Assembly (NCBI GenBank): GCA_036338025.1
Contig: JAYZDB010000265.1
Location: 1 to 8,862 of the forward strand
Origin: JAYZDB01 sp036338025
GTDB lineage: Bacteria > Planctomycetota > UBA1135 > UBA2386
DNA: 8,862 nt
Reading direction: 5' to 3'
Shown here: piece by piece, positions 1 to 8,200 of the stretch
Numbering within the stretch: the first letter of the stretch is position 1
How the letters are laid out: every line of letters begins with the position of its first letter
Made by a program: the position numbers and the translations under genes
The notes under the pieces: generated by a model
Told to the model about the DNA's origin: nothing
Seen by the model: the letters and a program-made list of their open reading frames with translations, nothing else
Database searches by the model: none

Positions 1-1
1 G

Positions 2-775
2 GCCCTCAAGAACGAGGGGATCGAAATCGACCTGGCCAAGAAAACCCTGAGAGTCCCAACGGTTGTGAACCGACCAACCAACGACCTCGAGTTCCTGTTG
101 ATTCACCGGCAGGGTAAGTCGCACGAGGCCTTGTTGGTCACGGAGTGCAAGCCGAGTGTCTTGAACACTGGTCTGCTGGCGCTCGGCGTCAAGCCGGGCA
201 AGAACGCTTCCTTCAAGAAGAAGGACCCGATGCCATCCGAAGAGGAATTGCGGGCCGGCGCCGACCCCTACATCCTGGTTCCGCCCGCTGGGGGGGAAAT
301 GTTCATGACCGCAGCCTTTATCGGCAAGGACGGCAAGAAGGTCGAGGTTCCGGTCGAGGAGTTGCTGCTCGACTGGACCGCGAACTTGTCGGTTGCGAAC
401 GCCAAATGGGTCTACCTCGGCGGCAGGATGGCGCAGATGTACCGTGGTGAACCCGAGGTGTACATGGCCGACTTCGAAGGCAACCTGATCAGCGTCTGCT
501 ACAAGCATCCACACAATCATCTGCTGACCATGGTGCACGAACGTGCTCGTGACGAGATGAACTGGGCGATTGCTCCCGCTTGCCCGCCACCGGGTACCGA
601 GGTTTCGCTGATTTTCCATCGCCACAAGCCGAAATTGGTCGCCGCGCGGGAGGCACGCGTGCTGAAACGGGTCAAGCCTGATCTTGCAACCCGTCCCGAG
701 CGCAATCCTGCTCGCGAGAGTGGGGAGGCGCCGCCGCCGCCCAAAAAGAAGGATTCCGGCAAGAAGAACAAGTAG
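2..775 (+). CDS. YdjY-domain protein, 5'-truncated
   Basis: The reading frame is open from the left window edge to a TAG stop, so 257 C-terminal residues are visible and the true start and any signal peptide are missing. A GTG at 65 is in frame, but the domain clearly begins before it: the residues encoded from nt 2 (ALKNEGIEIDLAKKTLRVP) look like the usual opening strand of the domain. Recognition rests on the block NDLEFLLIHRQGKSHEALL, then KPSVLNTGLLALGVKPGKN, which match the YdjY domain pattern with its conserved HE pair (visible residues 41-42). The function of the family is unknown to me; E. coli YdjY is described as a ferredoxin-like protein, but no iron-sulfur cysteine cluster is obvious here. 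The last ~50 residues are basic and rich in Pro and Lys (PPPPKKKDSGKKNK at the end), probably a disordered tail. The next gene starts 43 nt downstream in the same direction. Such proteins are common in Planctomycetota. Confidence 0.8.
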   Translation, partial: ALKNEGIEIDLAKKTLRVPTVVNRPTNDLEFLLIHRQGKSHEALLVTECKPSVLNTGLLALGVKPGKNASFKKKDPMPSEEELRAGADPYILVPPAGGEMFMTAAFIGKDGKKVEVPVEELLLDWTANLSVANAKWVYLGGRMAQMYRGEPEVYMADFEGNLISVCYKHPHNHLLTMVHERARDEMNWAIAPACPPPGTEVSLIFHRHKPKLVAAREARVLKRVKPDLATRPERNPARESGEAPPPPKKKDSGKKNK

Positions 776-806
776 CGCGGACTTCGGTGTCAGCAGGGCT
801 CCCCGC

Positions 807-812
807 TATAAC
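807..812 (+). promoter_or_regulatory. candidate -10 element for the sulfatase gene (leaderless geometry)
   Basis: TATAAC matches the sigma-70 -10 consensus at five of six bases and ends 6 nt before the ATG at 819, so transcription would start at or next to the start codon. No Shine-Dalgarno sequence precedes the ATG. The hexamer sits between short inverted arms, CCCG (802-805) and CGGG (812-815). No good -35 hexamer is visible at 16-18 nt upstream, which lowers confidence. Confidence 0.35.
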
Positions 813-818
813 GGGTTG

Positions 819-2678
819 ATGAGATATTCTCTCGTTGCCTCGCTCGCCCTGTGTGGTCTTGCGCTCGGCCAGCAGCCGAACATTCTCTGGATCACCTGCG
901 AAGACATCAGCCCGCACCTCGGGTGTTACGGCGACAAGACTGCGGTGACTCCCAACATCGACGCCTTGGCACGCCAGGGAGTGCTCTACCGCAACGCCTT
1001 TGCGACGATTGGCGTCTGTGCCCCGGCGCGTTCGACCTTGATCAGCGGTATGTACCCGAACTCGATCGGTTCGCAGCACATGCGCTGCCAGGGTCGTTTG
1101 CCCAAGGGTGTGCTGACCTACGCGGAGTACCTACGCAAGGCTGGCTACTACTGCACCAACAACAGCAAGAAGGACTACAACCTCCAGCTCGGTCGCAAGA
1201 TCTGGGATGAGTCGAGCCGCCGCGCCCATTGGCGCAAGCGCAAGGGTAGCCAGCCCTTCTTCGCGATCTTCAACTACACCAGTTGCCATGAGTCGCAGAT
1301 CCGGCAACCAGAGAAGCGCTACCGACAACGTGTCGCGAAGCTCAAGTCGGGGCAGGTTCACGACCCGAAGGCGATGGAACTGCCGCCCTATCATCCGGAC
1401 ACCAGTTCGGTGCGGCGGGACTGGGCCCGCTACGCCGACATGATCACCTTCATGGACCAGGAGGTCGGCAAGCTGCTCGCTGATCTCGACAAGGATGGTC
1501 TGGCTGAGAACACCATCGTGTTCTTCTACTCGGATCACGGCGCCGGAATGCCGCGCAGTAAGCGTTGGCTGTTCGATTCGGGTCTGCGGGTCCCGCTGAT
1601 GGTCAGGTTTCCGGAGAAATTCGCGAAGTTCGCGCCCGGCAAGCCAGGTACCGAAACCACACGGCTGGTGAGCTTCGTGGATTTTGCACCGACCGTGTTG
1701 CAGTTGGCTGGTGTCGCGGTGCCGGAGCACATGCAGGGTCAGGCCTTCCTCGGTGGGAATAGTCAGGATGCCGCAGAGCAACGGCGCTACGTGTTTGGTT
1801 TCCGAGACCGGATGGACGAGCGCTATGACATGATCCGCTGTGTCTCCGATGGCCGGTTCAAGTACATCCGCAACTTCATGCCGCATCTGCCATACGCGCA
1901 GCACATCGACTACATGTACCAGATGCCGACCATGAAGGAGTGGCAGAGACAGTTCACCGCCGGCGAACTGAATCCGGTACAGCGGGCTTTTTTCGAACCA
2001 AAACCGACCGTCGAACTCTACGACACCAAGACCGATCCGCACGAGACCGTCAATCTTGCAGGCGATGCCAAACACGCGGTGATCCAGACGGAGTTGCAGG
2101 CTGCCTTGTCGGCTTGGATGTCGCGGATCGTGGATGTCGGTCTGCTACCAGAGGCTGATCTGCGGACCCGGTTTGGCAAGCTGGCACCTTACGATGCGGT
2201 GCGTGACGGGCAGCACTCCTATCCGCTCAAGGAATTGCTGGCGGCGGCAGACCTTGCCAACGCCCGTGATGCCACGAACCTCGATGGGTTGCGAGCCCTG
2301 TTGGAGCATCGGGATCCGGCAGTTCGTTACTGGGGGGTCACCGGCCTGCTGGCTCTGGGTCAGGCGGCTCGGCCTGCGATTGCTGCGCTTCGAGGCTGCC
2401 TGGAGGATGCTGCGCCGGATGTACGGGTGACGGCTGCCAGCGCTCTTTCTCGACTCAAGGGCGGACCGGCTGAGGTCCGCGCTGCGGCGCTGAAAGTCCT
2501 GGTCACATCCTTGGATCATGAGAACCAGTGGGTCCAGCTGCGGGCCGTAAACGCCCTGGATGACATGGACGAATCGGCCCGGCCGGCCACCAAGGCCTTG
2601 CAGGCCAAGCAGGCCAGCAGCAACAAATACGTGCAGCGAGTCGCCAACAAGGCTCTCCGCGATCTCGGGGCCAGGTAA
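819..2678 (+). CDS. secreted formylglycine-dependent sulfatase with C-terminal HEAT-like repeats
   Basis: Hydrolyses sulfate esters or N-sulfate groups, probably on a sulfated carbohydrate, outside the cytoplasm. The ATG at 819 gives 619 residues starting with a Sec signal peptide (MRYSLVASLALCGLALG, then QQPNILW); the frame is open further upstream to 684, but only by overlapping the preceding gene. Sulfatase signature: C67 in CAPAR, the site converted to formylglycine, in VCAPARSTLISGMYP. Expected metal and active-site residues: E28-D29, N115/K117 in NNSKKDYN, H157, D239-H240 in YSDHG, and K248. The pattern EDISPHLGCYGD and the NNSK and HES blocks resemble the heparan N-sulfatase-like group of planctomycete sulfatases; the substrate itself cannot be read from sequence. 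Residues ~488-617 form about four helical HEAT-like units (for example DPAVRYWGVTGLLALG), likely a binding or scaffolding module. The cysteine-type site requires a formylglycine-generating or anaerobic sulfatase-maturating enzyme encoded elsewhere. The gene is followed after 5 nt by a membrane glycosyltransferase. Confidence 0.92.
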   Translation: MRYSLVASLALCGLALGQQPNILWITCEDISPHLGCYGDKTAVTPNIDALARQGVLYRNAFATIGVCAPARSTLISGMYPNSIGSQHMRCQGRLPKGVLTYAEYLRKAGYYCTNNSKKDYNLQLGRKIWDESSRRAHWRKRKGSQPFFAIFNYTSCHESQIRQPEKRYRQRVAKLKSGQVHDPKAMELPPYHPDTSSVRRDWARYADMITFMDQEVGKLLADLDKDGLAENTIVFFYSDHGAGMPRSKRWLFDSGLRVPLMVRFPEKFAKFAPGKPGTETTRLVSFVDFAPTVLQLAGVAVPEHMQGQAFLGGNSQDAAEQRRYVFGFRDRMDERYDMIRCVSDGRFKYIRNFMPHLPYAQHIDYMYQMPTMKEWQRQFTAGELNPVQRAFFEPKPTVELYDTKTDPHETVNLAGDAKHAVIQTELQAALSAWMSRIVDVGLLPEADLRTRFGKLAPYDAVRDGQHSYPLKELLAAADLANARDATNLDGLRALLEHRDPAVRYWGVTGLLALGQAARPAIAALRGCLEDAAPDVRVTAASALSRLKGGPAEVRAAALKVLVTSLDHENQWVQLRAVNALDDMDESARPATKALQAKQASSNKYVQRVANKALRDLGAR

Positions 2679-2680
2679 GG
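2673..2680 (+). promoter_or_regulatory. Shine-Dalgarno-like AGG repeats spanning the sulfatase stop codon
   Basis: AGGTAAGG holds two AGG cores, 8 nt and 3 nt before the GTG at 2684, and contains the TAA stop of the sulfatase. This supports the GTG as start and suggests translation coupling or reinitiation. The match to the full consensus is only partial. Confidence 0.4.
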
Positions 2681-2683
2681 CCA

Positions 2684-3979
2684 GTGCTCGCTTGGGCACG
2701 ACTCATCCTGGTACTCGCTGTTGCGGGTCATTGGGCACTGCAGCACTTCGGGGATCGTCTCGATGATTTCTGGGTCGGGGCGGGGATTCACGGGGTGGCA
2801 ACCCTGAGCTACGTCTATCTGTGTAGCAGGGTGGTGCGCGGTAGCTGGCGCCCGTCGTTTCTGGAAGCCTTCGGCCTGGTCTTGTTGTTGCGTTTGCTGG
2901 TCTTGCCATTGGCACCGGCATTGTCCGATGACGTGTTCCGCTACCTGCATGAAGGCCACATGGTCCTCGAGCGCCATAACCCCTACCTGTCGGCGCCGAT
3001 CGATGTGGCGGAACACCTACGACTTGCGACTTACGATCGGATCAACCACCCGTACGTGCCAGCAGCCTATCCGCCGCTGGTCGAGTTGTGCCTGGCACTG
3101 GGTTACTCGGTCGCGCCCTCGGCAATCGGGATGAAGATCGTATTCGGGGTCTTTGACCTGCTGGCCTTTTTGATGCTGTGGAGTTGGCTTCCGAAGGTCG
3201 GTGTGCCGGCGTACCGCGCCGTCATCTACGGACTTTGCCCGCTTGTGGTCCTGGAATTTGCCGGCGAGGGCCACAGCGACAGTCTCGCGATCGCGATGAT
3301 TGTCCTGACCTTGTGGGCGGCCACCGTCCAGCGCCGCGCCCTGGGCGGTGGTCTTCTGGCTTTGGCTACCGCCAGCAAGATCTTGCCGGTGGTGTTGTTG
3401 CCATTCGTCGCCGGCCGCTGGAAGGTGGCGTGGGGCATGTTTGTCGCCGTGCTCGGGCTTCTTTATGTACCGCTGGTGGTCGATGCGATGCTGCGCGGTC
3501 GTCCTGTTCTCGACTTGTTCGAGGGAATCCGCATTTATGGAGATCTTTGGAGCCACAACGACAGTGTCTTTGCCGTCGTGCGCGAGGCCTGCATCTGGTG
3601 CATGCGGGAGTTCGAGCTCAGTTCGTTTGCGGATCGTGTCGCCAGGGCCTTGATTGCCTTGATGGGCCTGGGGCTGGTGGCCTTTGCATGGCTGCGCCGT
3701 TGGCCACTGCACAAACTGACCGCCGCGGTCTTGTGGTTCTTCGTCGCCTGCTCACCGACGATGCACCCCTGGTATCTCGCGCTGCTGGTGCCGTTACTCT
3801 GCGTCTACCCCTCGACGTGGGTGCTGGTGTTTACGGGTACGATCTACGTCGCGCACTCGGTGCCTGGTCGCGAGGAGGTCGAGTTCGGTCTGAAGATTGT
3901 CGAGTATCTGCCGTTCTATCTCGGCCTGGTTCTTCTGGTCCGGAGCCGCCCGCCGATGTCTCAGGATCAGAACGGGTAG
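2684..3979 (+). CDS. multi-pass membrane glycosyltransferase, GT-C fold (GT87/DUF2029-like)
   Basis: A 431-residue integral membrane protein with roughly ten hydrophobic segments (the first three near residues 3-20, 31-50 and 61-79), starting at a GTG 5 nt after the sulfatase stop. GT-C enzymes move a sugar from a polyprenyl-phosphate donor to an acceptor on the outer face of the membrane. Supporting motifs: the acidic pair D82-D83 in SDDVFRY at the start of the first extracytoplasmic loop, the usual place of the GT-C catalytic aspartate; NPY at 99-101; YPP at 129-131; HSDS at 197-200; ASKILPVVLLP near 230; and MHPWYLALL from 360. This order (DD, NPY, YPP, HxD, K, HPWY) is what I associate with GT87/DUF2029 proteins and with mannosyltransferases of the MptA/MptB kind. 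Donor and acceptor are unknown. The tight spacing to the sulfatase implies one transcript, possibly linking surface glycan assembly with desulfation, but that link is inference. The last residues (PPMSQDQNG) are a short soluble tail. Confidence 0.75.
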   Translation: MLAWARLILVLAVAGHWALQHFGDRLDDFWVGAGIHGVATLSYVYLCSRVVRGSWRPSFLEAFGLVLLLRLLVLPLAPALSDDVFRYLHEGHMVLERHNPYLSAPIDVAEHLRLATYDRINHPYVPAAYPPLVELCLALGYSVAPSAIGMKIVFGVFDLLAFLMLWSWLPKVGVPAYRAVIYGLCPLVVLEFAGEGHSDSLAIAMIVLTLWAATVQRRALGGGLLALATASKILPVVLLPFVAGRWKVAWGMFVAVLGLLYVPLVVDAMLRGRPVLDLFEGIRIYGDLWSHNDSVFAVVREACIWCMREFELSSFADRVARALIALMGLGLVAFAWLRRWPLHKLTAAVLWFFVACSPTMHPWYLALLVPLLCVYPSTWVLVFTGTIYVAHSVPGREEVEFGLKIVEYLPFYLGLVLLVRSRPPMSQDQNG

Positions 3980-4013
3980 AGCACCGAAACCGGACATCTT
4001 GGGGCGCCGCGCG

Positions 4014-4025
4014 AACCAGCCGGTT
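4014..4025 (+). promoter_or_regulatory. small dyad (AACC-N4-GGTT) upstream of dinB
   Basis: A perfect 4+4 inverted repeat, AACC AGCC GGTT, lies 16 nt before the dinB start. Its right half with the two preceding bases (CCGGTT, 4020-4025) can alternatively pair with AACCGG at 3988-3993. It could be an operator for a damage-responsive repressor, since dinB is often under LexA control, but it does not match the GAAC-N4-GTTC or CTGT-N8-ACAG LexA boxes. A dyad this short can arise by chance. Confidence 0.15.
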
Positions 4026-4041
4026 AAGCTCCCTGCGACCG

Positions 4042-5211
4042 ATGCCTGCTTCCCCGAATGACCGCACGATCCTGCATGCCGACATGGATGCGTTCTACGC
4101 TGCGGTTGAGCAGCGCGATTGCCCCGAGTTGCGTGGCCTGCCGGTGATCGTCGGGGGCCTGGGACGGCGCGGTGTGGTCTCGACTGCCAGCTACGAGGCC
4201 CGTGAGTTTGGGGTGCACTCTGCGATGCCGATGGCACGCGCCCGAGAGCTATGTCCGCACGGCAATTTTGTCCGTGGCCGGATGGAAGTCTACGCTGGAG
4301 TGTCGCAGCAGATCCGCGGCGTGTTCGAGGAGTTCACTCCGTTGATCGAGCCACTTTCGCTCGACGAGGCATTTCTCGACGTAACGGGTAGTGTGGATCT
4401 GTTCGGCGACGGCCAGGCCATCGCGGAGAAGATCCGAACGCTGGTAAAGGAACGCACCGGGCTGACGATCTCCGTGGGAGTGGCGACTTCCAAGTTCGTT
4501 GCCAAGGTAGCCTCCGATCTGGACAAGCCCGATGGCTTGACGGTGGTTGTGCCGGGCAGCGAGGCTGAGTTTCTCCACGGCCTTCCCGTTGCCAGACTGT
4601 GGGGCGCCGGACCTCGCATGCAGAAGCGACTCACTGACCTCAGCTATCACAAGATCGGGGACCTGCAAGACCTCGATCTGCCACGGAGCATCGAGTTGAT
4701 GGGGGAGAGCCTGGGTGAGCACTTCTACCATCTGTGCCGGGGGATCGATGATCGTCCGGTCGAGCCGGATCGCGAGATCAAGTCGATCAGCCATGAGGAG
4801 ACGTTTGAGCACGACCTGCGGACTCGGGAGGATTGCTACGCGGTGCTCCTGGACCAAAGTGAGCGCGTCGGTCGTCGATTGCGGAGGCAGGACCTGAGAG
4901 GTTGGGTTGTTCGGCTCAAGCTCCGCGATCCCGACTTCACCACCTGTTCGCGGCAACGCAGGCTCGGAGACGCCACGGATGACGATCTGACTATTTATCG
5001 CCAGGTCCGGAGCCTGTTCGACGAGGTCCGGGCTGAGATGGCACCGGTCCGCCTGCTGGGCGTGGCGGTTGCAGACCTGCTTCCCAGGGGTGCCCCGGCC
5101 CAGGGCGGTTTGTTTGATCGCGAGCTGGATCAGAAGTCCGATCAGCTCAACACGGCCATGGATTGCATCCGAGATCGGTTTGGCGAAGGTTCAATCTGGC
5201 ACGGGCGCTGA
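4042..5211 (+). CDS. dinB: DNA polymerase IV (Y-family translesion polymerase)
   Basis: A 389-residue Y-family polymerase that copies damaged or stalled templates without proofreading. The ATG at 4042 places the first catalytic strand (ILHADMDAFYAAVE) in the usual place; the frame stays open upstream to 3178, but that stretch lies inside the membrane protein gene in another frame and does not resemble a polymerase. Metal ligands: D14 in the first motif and D108-E109 in SLDEAFLDVT, equivalent to E. coli D8 and D103-E104. Y19 occupies the steric-gate position that excludes ribonucleotides (F13 in E. coli DinB, Y12 in Dpo4). Next come the palm/fingers (ISVGVATSKFVAKVASDLDKPDG), the thumb helix-hairpin-helix (GAGPRMQKRL) and the little finger (EIKSISHEETFEHDL). 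Near the C terminus QGGLFD (354-359) fits a beta-clamp-binding motif, followed by a helix ending in RDRFGEGSIWHGR. No Shine-Dalgarno is seen. The gap of 62 nt from the glycosyltransferase gene leaves room for its own promoter. Confidence 0.95.
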   Translation: MPASPNDRTILHADMDAFYAAVEQRDCPELRGLPVIVGGLGRRGVVSTASYEAREFGVHSAMPMARARELCPHGNFVRGRMEVYAGVSQQIRGVFEEFTPLIEPLSLDEAFLDVTGSVDLFGDGQAIAEKIRTLVKERTGLTISVGVATSKFVAKVASDLDKPDGLTVVVPGSEAEFLHGLPVARLWGAGPRMQKRLTDLSYHKIGDLQDLDLPRSIELMGESLGEHFYHLCRGIDDRPVEPDREIKSISHEETFEHDLRTREDCYAVLLDQSERVGRRLRRQDLRGWVVRLKLRDPDFTTCSRQRRLGDATDDDLTIYRQVRSLFDEVRAEMAPVRLLGVAVADLLPRGAPAQGGLFDRELDQKSDQLNTAMDCIRDRFGEGSIWHGR

Positions 5212-5275
5212 CGGCATGCTTTGAAATGTCGCGGTTGGTGGGCAAACTGCGAGCTGCGATCTTACACCTGTACGC

Positions 5276-8200
5276 ATGTCCGACTCCGCCAAGCCGTATC
5301 CCGATGTTGACCCGAATCTGCGCTTTCCCGAGCTGGAAGAGCGCATCCTGAAGTCGTGGGAGGAGGATGACACCTTTCGGGCCTCGGTCGAGCAGCGGGA
5401 TGGCGGGGACAACGAGTACGTGTTCTACGATGGTCCGCCGTTTGCCAACGGGCTGCCGCACTACGGTCACCTGTTGACTGGCTACGTCAAGGACGTGGTG
5501 CCGCGCTACCAGACCATGCGTGGTCGCCGGGTTGAGCGACGATTCGGCTGGGATTGTCATGGCTTGCCGGCCGAGCTTGAGGCGGAGAAAGAACTCGAGG
5601 TCTCGGGCCGTCAGGCGATCGAAGCGCTGGGTATCGACAAGTTCAACAAGACCTGTGAGGCTTCGGTACAGAGATACACCGGCGAGTGGCGTCGCTACGT
5701 CACACGTCAGGCCCGCTGGGTCGATTTTGACAACGACTACAAGACCATGGACCGCTCCTACATGGAGAGTGTCATGTGGGCGTTCAAGCAGCTCTACGAC
5801 AAGGGTCTGGTCTACGAGGGTTTCCGGGTCATGCCGTATAGCTGGGCGGTGGAGACGCCACTCAGCAACTTCGAGATCCGCATGGACAACAGTTATCGTC
5901 CGCGCCAAGACCCAGCGGTGACGGTGACGTTCGAGCTCGAGCCGGTCGATGGGGACCCCGCAGCCTTGTCGATCCTGGTTTGGACGACGACTCCCTGGAC
6001 ACTGCCGTCCAATCTCGCGATGGCGGTCGGCGAAGACATTGACTACGCGATCATGAAGGGTCCGGATGGGCGGCACCTGGTGATCGGAGCCGCGACGCGG
6101 CAGGGCTACGAGAAGGAACTCGAGGGGTTCGAAGAAGTCGGAATGCTGAAGGGCAAGGACCTCGTCGGGCGACGCTACAAGCCGCTGTTCCCCTACTTCG
6201 AGGCTCACGAGAATGCGTTCCGCATCCTCGGGGCCGATTTCGTGGATACCGAAGAGGGTACCGGCGCCGTGCACATGGCACCGGGCTTTGGCGAGGAAGA
6301 CCAGAGTGTCTGCGCTGCCCACGAGATCGAGATCGTTTGCCCGGTGGACGAGAAGGGCCGCTATACCAGCGAAGTGACCGACTGGGCTGGCGTCAATGTT
6401 CTCGAAGCGAACAAGCCGATCATCAAGGCCCTCAAGGAGCGTGGTGCACTGTTCCGCCATGTTACCTACGAACACAACTACCCGCATTGTTGGCGGACCG
6501 ATGAGCCTCTGATCTACAAGGCCGTCAGCTCGTGGTATGTGCAGGTCACCGAGTTCCGAGACCGGATGGTGGAACTCAATCAGCAGATCGAGTGGATCCC
6601 ATCGCACATCCGCGACGGCCAGTTCGGCAAGTGGCTCGAGAATGCCCGCGACTGGTCGATCAGCCGCAACCGCTACTGGGGGTCCCCGATCCCGGTGTGG
6701 AAGAGTGACGATCCCTCCTATCCGCGAACTGACGTGTATGGTTCGATCGAGGAGCTCGAGCGTGATTTTGGGGTCGAAGTGAACGACCTTCACCGACCGT
6801 TTATCGACGGCTTGACCCGTCCCAACCCGGATGATCCGACTGGCAAGAGCATGATGCGACGGGTGCCGGAGGTGCTCGATTGCTGGTTCGAGTCCGGATC
6901 CATGCCATACGCCCAGGTGCACTACCCCTTTGAGAACAAGGAGTGGTTTGAGAGTCACTTCCCGGCTGACTTCATTGTGGAATACGTCGCGCAGACGCGT
7001 GGTTGGTTCTACACGCTCGTGGTGCTGTCGACAGCGCTGTTTGACCGCCCGCCGTTCAAGAGCGTCATCTGTCATGGAGTTGTTCTCGATTCGGAAGGGC
7101 AGAAACTCAGCAAACGGCTGCGCAACTACCCGGATCCCGAGGAGATGTTTGCGACTCACGGCTCCGACGCGTTGCGTTGGTCCCTGATGTCCTCACCGAT
7201 CCTGCGAGGCGGGGATCTTCAGATTGATCTCGATGGACGTTCGATCGCGGAGATCGTGCGGCTGGTGATCAAGCCGATCTGGAACGCGTACTACTTCTTC
7301 ACCTTGTATGCCAACACCGACGGCGTCACTGCGAAGTTCCGTACCGACAGCAGTCAGTTGCTCGACCGCTACATTCTCGCCAAGACCCACCAACTGGTCA
7401 CCGACGTGCAACATGATCTTGATGGCTACGACCTGGCTGGGTCATGCCAGCGGGTGACCGCCTTCTTGGATGCGCTCAACAACTGGTACATTCGCCGCAG
7501 TCGCGATCGCTTCTGGAGGTCCGCGAAGGACCAGGACAAGCAGGATGCATACGACACCCTGTTTAGCGTCTTGACTACGCTGTGCCGGACAGTCGCTCCG
7601 CTGTTGCCGCTGCTTTCCGAGGAGGTCTACCGCGGCCTGACCGGTGAACGCAGTGTACATCTCAGCGATTGGCCGGATGCTTCGACCCTGCCGTCAGATG
7701 CCGAGTTGGTTGCCGACATGGATCGGGCCCGCGATGCCTGCTCGGTTGCCCTCGGTCTGCGCGAGTCGCACAAATTACGAACCCGCTTGCCCCTGGCGTC
7801 CTTGACCGTTGCGGGCCAGGACAGTGACCGATTGGCTCCGTTCGCCCACCTGATCACGGACGAGATCAACGTCAAGGAGTTGCAGTTCTCGGACGCGATT
7901 GAGACGTTTGGCACCTTCCAACTGCAAGTGAACGCCAAGGTCATGGGGCCGAAACTCGGTGCCTCGATGAAGTCGGTGATGCTCGCCTCGAAGAAGGGTG
8001 AATGGACCAGGCATGATGATGGCACGGTTGGAGTCGGTGGCGTCACTCTGGAGCCTGGCGAGTACGGGCTGCGGCTACAAGCCAAGGAAGGTGTGGCGAG
8101 CGAGTCGCTGAGCACGAACGATGCAGTGGTGGTCCTCGACGTCGATGTCACACCGGAACTGGAAGCCGAAGGCCTGGCCCGTGACTTTGTGCGGTTGGTG

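Noticed and set aside
684..818. N-terminal extension of the sulfatase from a TTG at 684
   Set aside because: It would overlap the YdjY gene and bury the signal peptide that begins exactly at the ATG at 819.
819..869. Lipoprotein signal with Cys12 of the sulfatase as lipidation site
   Set aside because: The residues before Cys12 (L-A-L) do not fit a lipobox, which needs a small residue at -1, and the cysteine is in the middle of the hydrophobic core.
1131..2075. A 314-codon minus-strand open frame opposite the sulfatase
   Set aside because: Shadow of a well-supported sense gene; no motif or plausible start region.
3178..4041. Open frame continuous with and upstream of dinB, giving a 677-residue product
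   Set aside because: It overlaps the membrane glycosyltransferase gene in another frame and its translation is Arg/Gly-rich with no recognisable domain. DinB starts naturally at 4042.
5212..5275. TTGAAA (5221-5226) as a -35 box for ileS
   Set aside because: No -10-like hexamer occurs at 16-18 nt spacing; the better TACACC near the ATG is about 36 nt away.
5147..7159. A 670-codon open frame on the minus strand opposite ileS and the end of dinB
   Set aside because: Within ileS it runs codon-on-codon antisense, where stops arise only from sense TTA, CTA and TCA codons, which this GC-rich gene avoids. Its translation shows no family motifs, whereas the sense strand encodes a complete IleRS.
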